Positions 58,033 to 64,000 of a stretch of DNA of 64,000 nt are shown piece by piece. Every line of letters begins with the position of its first letter. Positions within the stretch are counted from its first letter, which is position 1. Source of the stretch: Rebecca billardiae RCC1528 (lineage: Eukaryota > Haptophyta); the NCBI GenBank assembly GCA_965240325.2, contig OZ251237.1, positions 186,001 to 250,000 of the forward strand, given 5' to 3'. The position numbers and the translations under genes were made by a program. The notes under the pieces are model-generated. The model had not been told where the DNA came from and searched no databases. It worked only from the letters and a program-made list of their open reading frames with translations.

Positions 58033-60678
58033 CTACAAGAGCTCGATGGGCAGCAAGCCCCGCACGCCCCGGCCGCCCCAGTCGTGCTGATGCGGCCGAT
58101 CGGCATCGGCCGGCTGCGACGACACCGCCGCCGCCGACGGCGGCCTCGGCGGCGCGGCCGGCGTCGGCGGCGCCGCGCCGATCGCGCGGATCGTCTCGAG
58201 CGACTCGCGGTGCGACGCGCGCATCGCGTCGCGCTCGGTGCGCGCGCGCGCGGCGTCGCGCTCCGCCCGCACGCAGCGGTCGCGCAGCTGTGCGACGAGC
58301 GCGACGAGCTCGGCGAGCTGCCGCGCGTCGGACTCGGCCTTGAGCGCGAGCGCGGCCGCGGCGTGCTCCGACGCGGCCGCGAGCGCGTCCGCGCGTGCCG
58401 CGGCGTCGGCGAGCGCGGCCAGCCGGCGCTGCGCGGTGTCGAGCAGCCTCGCGGCCGCGTGCTCCACCGCCGCGTCCGCCGTGCGCTCGCGCTCGCGCGC
58501 GTCGAGCAGCGCGTGCGCCTCGGCGGCGTGCGCGCGCGCGCGCTTGGCCTCGCGCCGCGCGGCGGACGCCTGCCTCGCCGCGTCGGCGCCGCGCTCGTCC
58601 GCCGCCGCGCGCGACGCCTCGGCGGCCGCCAGCTGCGCGCGCGCCCCCGCGCACTCGGCGCGCGCCGCCTCCGCCTCGCGCCGCGCGTCGTCCGCGATCA
58701 CGGCGAGCGCGTGCGCCTTCGCCTCGAGCGGCACGCGCTCGGCGATGGCGTCGGCGGCGGCCCGGTCCGCCGCGGCCGCGCGCTCCGCCGCAGAGCTCGC
58801 GCCGGACGCCGCCGCGCGCTCGAGCGCCTCGGCGCGCTCCGCCGCGAGCGCGGCCGCGCGCTCGAGCTCCTCGAGCTGCGCGGCGAGCGAGCGGCCCTCC
58901 GCCTTGGCCTCGGCGGCGCGCTCGGCGCGCGCGGCGTCGAGCTCGGCGCGCGTGGCGTCGAGCTGGCGGCGCAGCGCGGAGCGCTCGTCCGCGGCGGTGC
59001 GCTCGACCGACGCGAGCTGGCCTTTGCAAAGCTCCGCCGCCTCCGCCGCCTCCGCCGCGCGCCGCTCCGCCGCGGCGCGCCCCTCGTCCGCGCGCCGCGC
59101 CGCCTCGGTCGCCGCGTGCGCGCGCGCCGCCTCGGCCTCCAGCTGCCGCGCCGCGTCCGCGAGCGAGGCCTCAGCCGCGTCGAGCCGCGCGCGCGTCGCG
59201 TCCGCGTCGGCGCGCGCGCTGCGCTCGCGCGCGCGCGCCGCCTCGGCCTCGGCCGTCGCGCGCGCGCGCGACTCGGCCGCGGCCGCCTCGCGCGTCGCGG
59301 CCGCGGCCGCTGTCGCCTCGGCCGCGGCCGCGGCCGAGGCCGCGCGGGCCGCCGCCTCCTCGGCCGCGGCGAGCGCCGCCTGCTGTCGCCTCTCCACCTC
59401 CGCCGCCGCCGCTGCCGCCGCCGCCTCCGCCTCCGCCTCCGCCTCCGCCGGCGCGGACGCCAGCGCCTCCGCCCCGCCGTGCTCGCTCGCCGCCGCCCCG
59501 TCCTCGGAGCCGTCCGCGTCGGAGCCGGTGGCCCGCCGATGGCGCAGGGCGGGGCGGCGCGGCGTGCGACCGGCTCGGTCCACTCTCGAGCTGAGGGCGT
59601 CGCGCTCACCGCGCGTAGTGGCGAGCTCGTCGCGCAGCCGGAGGATCTCGGCGCACGCCGCGCCGAGCTCCACCTCCAGCGCCGCCGAGCGTGCGCGCTC
59701 CGAGCCCGCCGCCGAGCGCAGCACCTGCAGCTGGCGCGCGCTGCTGGCGCCGTGCGCGCGCACCGGGCCGGCCTCGCTCAGCGCGAGCCGGCGAGACGCG
59801 CCGACGAGCATCTGCCGCATCGCGCCGTCGCGCCGCACGATGGTCTCCTCGGCGAACGCGCCGGCCTCCTCGCGCTGCTCATAGTCGTACCATCGCACCT
59901 CCTCCACCGCACCCTCCTCCGCCTCCGCCTCCTCCGCCTCCGCCTCCGCCGCCGCCGCCACCGCCCTCGGTGCAGCCCGCGGCGGCAGGCCGTGTGCCAT
60001 GCGGCCTCCGTCCGTCATCACGCCCACGCTCGCGCGCGCACGGGAGGGCGGCGGGCGCGCGGGCTCGGCGGACTCGGCGGCGGCTGCTGCTGCTGCGTCC
60101 TCCACCTCGCCCAGCTCCTCCGCCAGCACGGCCAGCGTGACGGCGTGCGCCACCCACTCGTCCTGCCATGCAGCGCCGAGGTCGACCAGCCGCTCGGTCA
60201 GCTCGGCGTGCAGCGTCGCCTCCGCGCTCAGCCGGTGCGAGCGCACGCCGGTGGAGGAGTGCGACGGCGTGAGCACGGCGGGGGAGAGCGAGGCGTGGGG
60301 CGTGCCGACCAGAGAGGGCTGGCGCGAGGAGCGGCGCGAGCTCGGCCGTGAGCCCGAGAGCTGACGGCCGAGCGGCGGCAGCGAGGAGCCCAGCTCGACT
60401 GAAAGGTGCCGGACGCCGTCGCCGCCGTCGTGGGACTTGGCGCGCGCGCGGCGCGGGCTGGTCGATGGTCGGAGGTACGTCGTCTCGGTCTCGACGGCTG
60501 GTGGCGCCGCGGTCGTTGCCTCGGCCTCGCTGCGCTGCGCACCGTCGGCGGCGGCGACGGTGACGCTCACCGTCGGCGGCGGCGACAGCGCGCTTGGCTG
60601 GCGCGCCTGCGTACGCGCGAGCGGGGTCTCGCCCGCGGCGCCGGCTGCCCCGGGCCGTCGCACGGGCGAGCCGAACAT
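58033..60678 (-). CDS. 881-aa Ala/Arg coiled-coil protein
   Basis: This is a single exon. The ATG at 60678 opens MFGSPVRRPGAAG, and upstream in-frame codons are low-complexity. Residues 1-200 are Ser/Pro/Arg-rich and probably disordered and phosphorylated (TSPRRARAKSHD; SGSRPSSRRSSRQPS). A short helical segment follows (HAELTERLVDLGAAWQDEWV), then acidic poly-Ala/Glu. From about 300 to 840 there is almost continuous Ala/Arg/Glu coiled coil (for example AALEVELGAACAEILRLRDE and RRQLDATRAELDAARAERAA). The end is Pro-rich and closes GGRGVRGLLPIELL. In composition and layout it resembles the 1681-aa protein at 28046 but lacks its C-terminal repeats. No family is recognised, and a cytoskeletal or centriolar scaffold is only a guess. 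Confidence 0.65.
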   Translation of the reverse strand: MFGSPVRRPGAAGAAGETPLARTQARQPSALSPPPTVSVTVAAADGAQRSEAEATTAAPPAVETETTYLRPSTSPRRARAKSHDGGDGVRHLSVELGSSLPPLGRQLSGSRPSSRRSSRQPSLVGTPHASLSPAVLTPSHSSTGVRSHRLSAEATLHAELTERLVDLGAAWQDEWVAHAVTLAVLAEELGEVEDAAAAAAAESAEPARPPPSRARASVGVMTDGGRMAHGLPPRAAPRAVAAAAEAEAEEAEAEEGAVEEVRWYDYEQREEAGAFAEETIVRRDGAMRQMLVGASRRLALSEAGPVRAHGASSARQLQVLRSAAGSERARSAALEVELGAACAEILRLRDELATTRGERDALSSRVDRAGRTPRRPALRHRRATGSDADGSEDGAAASEHGGAEALASAPAEAEAEAEAAAAAAAAEVERRQQAALAAAEEAAARAASAAAAAEATAAAAATREAAAAESRARATAEAEAARARERSARADADATRARLDAAEASLADAARQLEAEAARAHAATEAARRADEGRAAAERRAAEAAEAAELCKGQLASVERTAADERSALRRQLDATRAELDAARAERAAEAKAEGRSLAAQLEELERAAALAAERAEALERAAASGASSAAERAAAADRAAADAIAERVPLEAKAHALAVIADDARREAEAARAECAGARAQLAAAEASRAAADERGADAARQASAARREAKRARAHAAEAHALLDARERERTADAAVEHAAARLLDTAQRRLAALADAAARADALAAASEHAAAALALKAESDARQLAELVALVAQLRDRCVRAERDAARARTERDAMRASHRESLETIRAIGAAPPTPAAPPRPPSAAAVSSQPADADRPHQHDWGGRGVRGLLPIELL

Positions 60679-60979
60679 GGCGCGGCCTAGCACGGTGGTG
60701 GTGGCGGTCTGATGCTTGAGAGACGAGCCTAGCACGGTGGTGGCGCGCGGCGCGCCCCTAAGTATTGCGCGGGGTGGTGCAGGCCTCACGGCCGTGGCCC
60801 GTCCTCCATGTTGGCGAAGGTCGGAAGGATTTGAAATGCCAACTCTTGATCATCAGGCATGTAAGATTTCTCGATGGGCTATTATTGCGCTCTGGCGGAT
60901 CCGCTTGCTCAGGCGGGACGATGCGTGGGATCGATCCGGACGATCCCTGATTCCCTAACGGGATGGTCGAACAAGCACG
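60679..60979. promoter_or_regulatory. Divergent region, coiled-coil gene / INTS4-like gene
   Basis: GCCTAGCACGGTGGTGG is repeated in tandem near 60686 and 60728, close to the coiled-coil start. The side towards the INTS4-like gene is AT-richer (TTATTGCGCTCTGG). It probably contains both promoters, unless missing INTS4 exons lie here. Confidence 0.35.
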
Positions 60980-62215
60980 ATGGCGTCGTGCTCGCCATCT
61001 GCTCGCGCCAGATCCTTGGGCGCGAGCGCGCACACGGAGCTCGAGGGCATTGGCGCCGACGCGATCGCGCTGAGCGAGCCGAGTGCGCGGGCGGAGGCAT
61101 GCGCGTCGCTCTCGCAGGCGCTCGCGCGCGCCTCGAGCTCGACCACGACGCGTCAGCGAGCGCAGCTGCTCACGAAGCGGCCGATCCAAGCCCTGGCGGG
61201 CGGCGGCTCGGACGTCGCGCAGTCGGCGGAGCTCCCGTACGGGGACTACGAGCTCAAGCTGGAGGTGATCGGCGCGGGCGACGCGTACGCGCTCGCGGAG
61301 CCGTGCGCCGGCGCCCTCGCCATCCTGCTCGAGGACGAGCACGCGCCGGTGCGCGCGGCGGCCGTGGAGGCTGTGTGCACGCTCGGCGCGCTCGACCCGG
61401 CGCTCGCGCAGCGCTGCGCCGAGCTGCTCGTGGACTCGCTGGCCGACGACGTGCCGCGCGTGCGCGCGCGCGCGCTCGCGTGCCTGCGTCGCCTCGGCGC
61501 GCGCGAGCACCTCTGCCTCGGCGACGAGCACGCGCGCGCGCTCCTGGACGCGCTGTGCGACCGATCGATCGAGCTGCGCGCGCTCGCGGCGCGCGTGTTC
61601 GAGACAGCGCAGCTCGAGACGGATACGTGCGCGCGCGAGGTGCTCGAGGCGCTCGCGGCTGTGTCCGAGGAGTGCGACACGCGATCCGCGGCGAGCGCGC
61701 TGCGCGCACGCCACCCGAGCGTCGCGCGCGCGCTCCCGCCGAGCGAGCTCGCGGCGCGCGCCGCGCTGCGCGTGCTCAGCCCCGTGCCACTGCGCGCGCG
61801 CGCGGGCTGGCCGCTGCGCGTGCACGTGCGCGTGTGCCTCGCCGGCGAGTCGGCCGGCGCGCGGCTGCCCGCGGGCTGCGCCGTGCGCGCCACGGGTGGC
61901 GGCGCCGGCCCCTGGCTCTTCCCGCTCCGCCCGGACGCAGCCGGCGTGCAGCTCGAGCAGCTCGACGAGGGCGCGGAGGCGGACGCACCGGGCGGCGCGG
62001 AGCTGAGCGCGCGCGTCGTGCTCGAGCTGACCGCGAGCGCGCAGCTCGTCGGTGCGCCGCTGACGCTGCAGCTGGGCATCTGCGCTCCGGCCGAGGAATG
62101 GACGGCGCTGGGCGCGCCTGTGACGGTGCCCACGATGACGGCGGAGCCGGGCCCCGAGGCCGCGCAGGCAGCGCAGGCACGCGTAGGCACGCATGTGCCT
62201 ACGCGATTACGATGA
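60980..62215 (+). CDS. Integrator subunit 4-like protein, N-terminally short
   Basis: A single frame of 411 aa starts at ATG 60980. The central part has HEAT repeats that follow INTS4: LEDEHAPVRAAAVEAVCTLG, then AQRCAELLVDSLADDVPRVR and DALCDRSIELRALAARVFE, and finally SALRARHPSVARALPPSEL, the counterpart of the RHP motif before the INTS4 linker. The last 150 residues form a beta-rich domain like the INTS4 C-terminus (PLRVHVRVCLAG; LSARVVLELTASAQLVG). INTS4 is the scaffold for the INTS9-INTS11 endonuclease of the Integrator complex, which acts on snRNA and nascent RNA in the nucleus. Typical INTS4 is about 950 aa, so the N-terminal half is missing. The gene is a short form, lacks annotated exons, or is a truncated copy. 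Confidence 0.6.
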   Translation: MASCSPSARARSLGASAHTELEGIGADAIALSEPSARAEACASLSQALARASSSTTTRQRAQLLTKRPIQALAGGGSDVAQSAELPYGDYELKLEVIGAGDAYALAEPCAGALAILLEDEHAPVRAAAVEAVCTLGALDPALAQRCAELLVDSLADDVPRVRARALACLRRLGAREHLCLGDEHARALLDALCDRSIELRALAARVFETAQLETDTCAREVLEALAAVSEECDTRSAASALRARHPSVARALPPSELAARAALRVLSPVPLRARAGWPLRVHVRVCLAGESAGARLPAGCAVRATGGGAGPWLFPLRPDAAGVQLEQLDEGAEADAPGGAELSARVVLELTASAQLVGAPLTLQLGICAPAEEWTALGAPVTVPTMTAEPGPEAAQAAQARVGTHVPTRLR

Positions 62216-62268
62216 TTACGTGCCTGAATTAAAATCGATGATTACGATGATGATGATATTACGTGCCA

Positions 62269-62545
62269 TTATGGTTGTATAACCGCTCGGTTATGCGGGT
62301 ATAACTCACCGGTAGCCCTCATGAGGGCGGGCTGGCAGCCAGGGTCCGGCTGCCTGGAGGTTTTCCGGTCGTCAAGCCGAGCCAGGCCCGGATTGGGCGC
62401 GGGCCTGGATTGGCTCAGCAGCTTGGCAAGCGATGCGCGTCTGGGTGCGGCCGCGCTCGCTGGCTGCACCCGCGGCGCGGCGGCCGGCGTGGCTGCTCTG
62501 GTCACCGCTGCGCTGGTGGCTGCTCCTCCTCTGGGAGTTGTTTCT
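62269..62545 (+). repeat. 277-bp repeat head, unit 1 of a tandem array
   Basis: TTATGGTTGTATAACCGCTC to GGGAGTTGTTTCT is repeated with apparent identity at about 63594-63870. It opens with internal inverted motifs (GGTTATGCGGGTATAAC). The two heads begin two units of a larger tandem repeat. Confidence 0.9.
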
Positions 62546-62625
62546 TCCAGGTGCGTGTGCGTCGGCGGTAGGCCGCCCTCAGCCCTCGCTCTCTCCACTC
62601 GTGCACCTGCCCTGCTTGCTCTCTG

Positions 62626-62953
62626 CTTTCGATGGGGGCGCCTCGGAGCCGCTTCGAGGCGTCCCCGTCTGCAATCTTCTCATGCTCTATCTGCTTTCGA
62701 TGGGGGCGCCTCGGAGCCGCTTCGAGGCGTCCCCGTCTGCAATCTATCTTCTCATGCTCTGCTTTCGATGGGGGCGCCTCGGAACCGCTTCGAGGCGTCC
62801 CCGTCTGCAATCTTCTCATGCTCTGCTTTCAATGGGGGCGCCTCGGAACCGCTTCGAGGCGTCCCCGTCTGCAATCTTCTCCTGCTCTGCTTTCGATGGG
62901 GGCGCCTGGGAACCGCTCCCAGGCGTCCCCGTCTGCAATCTTCTCACGCTTCG
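62626..62953 (+). repeat. Five-unit hairpin minisatellite (68, 68, 64, 64, 64 bp)
   Basis: The units begin at 62626, 62694, 62762, 62826 and 62890. Each carries a 13-bp stem and 7-base loop (GGGGGCGCCTCGG, loop AGCCGCT, TCGAGGCGTCCCC) and then GTCTGCAATCTTCTCATGCT. Units differ in the loop and by a 4-bp ATCT insertion. Unit 5 has stem changes on both strands that preserve pairing. Confidence 0.92.
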
Positions 62954-63593
62954 CAGTCTCGCTTGCCTTCATCGCCTGGCGGGTGGGTGCTGCTCTTTCC
63001 TTCTCTGCCGCCTCCTCTGCAGTCTGCCGTGCACTGCTGTGTGTGGGATGCGACCTGCTACCTTATCTGACGCTACGCGTGCGTGTCTCGCGCCTGCTTC
63101 CCGCCTGCGCCGCCGCCGCCGCGCATGTCTTCGTGCCCACTGTCTCATGCCGTCTGGATCGTCCTTACTCATACAACCCTGCGGGGAGCCCCTCTGGGCC
63201 TCTGCCGCCTTCGGTCCTCGCGCTACCCCTTCGGCGGCCTCGGCCTCTTCGGGCCCCCGGCCACCACCCCTGCGGGGTGTGGCATTCCACACCTCCTTCT
63301 GGGTGGAGGCCCTCGAGGCCTCTGCCTCCTGCGGCGCCGCGCTCTGCCCAAACTTGCGTTGGGGGGGGGCGTCGGCTGCCAGCGCCTGCGGTCTACGTGC
63401 TCCATCGAGTACTTCCTCTTCGGCGTCTAGGCGGTCATCGGCTTCTGTCGGCGTAGTTGCTCGAATGCATCGGCGAGTCCTTCCTGGTCGGCGTCGCATC
63501 CTGGACGGCTTCGGGGGTGTGACCTAGTCACCTCACGCGTTTATCAACGCGGCCCCCACCTCAATCTACTCTCATGTGGGTCTACCGAGTGAG
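62954..63593. repeat. Body and tail of array unit 1
   Basis: This GC-rich stretch has no supported gene and leaves three frames open by composition. A 65-bp block at about 63303-63370 (GGTGGAGGCCCTCGAGGCCT ... AACTTGCGTTGGGG) recurs at 63936-64000. Palindromic CCTCGAGG and a G-run are present. Confidence 0.7.
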
Positions 63594-64000
63594 TTATGGT
63601 TGTATAACCGCTCGGTTATGCGGGTATAACTCACCGGTAGCCCTCATGAGGGCGGGCTGGCAGCCAGGGTCCGGCTGCCTGGAGGTTTTCCGGTCGTCAA
63701 GCCGAGCCAGGCCCGGATTGGGCGCGGGCCTGGATTGGCTCAGCAGCTTGGCAAGCGATGCGCGTCTGGGTGCGGCCGCGCTCGCTGGCTGCACCCGCGG
63801 CGCGGCGGCCGGCGTGGCTGCTCTGGTCACCGCTGCGCTGGTGGCTGCTCCTCCTCTGGGAGTTGTTTCTCCCTGCCCTCCCACCCTGCTGGTTGCTGGG
63901 TGGGCATGGCCTTGGGTGCGCGCGGTGTCGGGGGGGTGGAGGCCCTCGAGGCCTCTGCCTCCTGCGGCGCCGCGCTCTGCCCAAACTTGCGTTGGGGGGG
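63594..64000 (+). repeat. Array unit 2, internally deleted, cut by the window end
   Basis: The 277-bp head (to 63870) is followed after 65 bp by the GGTGGAGGCCCTCG tail block. The minisatellite and most of the body present in unit 1 are missing. The array probably continues beyond the window. Confidence 0.85.

Noticed and set aside
62626-62953. A CRISPR-like array of five regularly spaced repeats
   Set aside because: The whole 64-68-bp unit is conserved, without unique spacers. The genome is eukaryotic and no cas genes are present. It is a minisatellite.
62321-63527. Open frames of 249-364 codons through the hairpin minisatellite
   Set aside because: Three overlapping frames are open at once because the repeat lacks stops. 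There is no domain and no consistent codon use.

Overview
The window is nuclear DNA from a GC-rich eukaryotic alga, most likely a haptophyte or another alga with a red-lineage secondary plastid. The evidence is spliceosomal introns, an exosome subunit, a SEL1L/HRD3-type ERAD protein, an Integrator-4-like protein, and a lumen-targeted photosystem II-type extrinsic protein with a multipart plastid leader. The species cannot be fixed from sequence alone. Genes are extremely GC- and Ala/Arg/Gly-rich, so long open frames occur by chance on both strands. I rebuilt exon-intron models from frame switches, splice sites and protein continuity.

Layout: 1-13.8 kb is dense host sequence: a GnT-IV-like glycosyltransferase (-, cut by the window edge), a 2271-aa Ala-rich helical-repeat protein (+), exosome RRP41 (-), and a fusion of two prolyl-4-hydroxylase domains with a degenerate tubulin-tyrosine-ligase-like domain (+). 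14.1-17.7 kb is a Gag-only LTR retrotransposon with its target duplication. 17.7-25.1 kb is a disturbed zone: an EsV-1-7 cysteine-rich repeat gene, a 289-bp repeat, the 3' part of a non-LTR retrotransposon, and a frameshifted prolyl oligopeptidase fragment. 25.1-33.1 kb holds a methyltransferase/2OG-oxygenase fusion (-) and a 1681-aa coiled-coil protein (+), whose 5' flanks are near-identical 397-bp inverted repeats. 33.1-35.1 kb is repeats and retrotransposon debris. 35.1-38.3 kb is the PSII-like protein (-) and the SEL1 protein (+). 38.3-47.3 kb is repeat-rich: 600-bp inverted repeats next to (TA)n, (CT)n, and a tandem duplication with a micro-inversion. 47.3-62.2 kb is host again: an unknown 519-aa protein (+), a secreted glycosidase (+), an MFS transporter (-), a UDP-glycosyltransferase (+), an 881-aa coiled-coil protein (-) and an INTS4-like protein (+). 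62.3-64 kb starts a tandem array of a hairpin-rich repeat.

Host genes are mostly arranged head-to-head, with 5' ends 130-350 bp apart, so paired promoters are likely. Introns are about 90-290 bp. Most start GTGCGC, end in (C/G)CAG, and carry a CTCAC/CTGAC-like branch motif in otherwise GC-only sequence. I see no operon-like pathway or CRISPR array. The most unusual items are the P4H-P4H-TTL fusion, the methyltransferase-2OG fusion with its mirrored upstream region, the EsV-1-7 gene, the Gag-only retroelement, and the hairpin minisatellite whose units show compensatory base changes.
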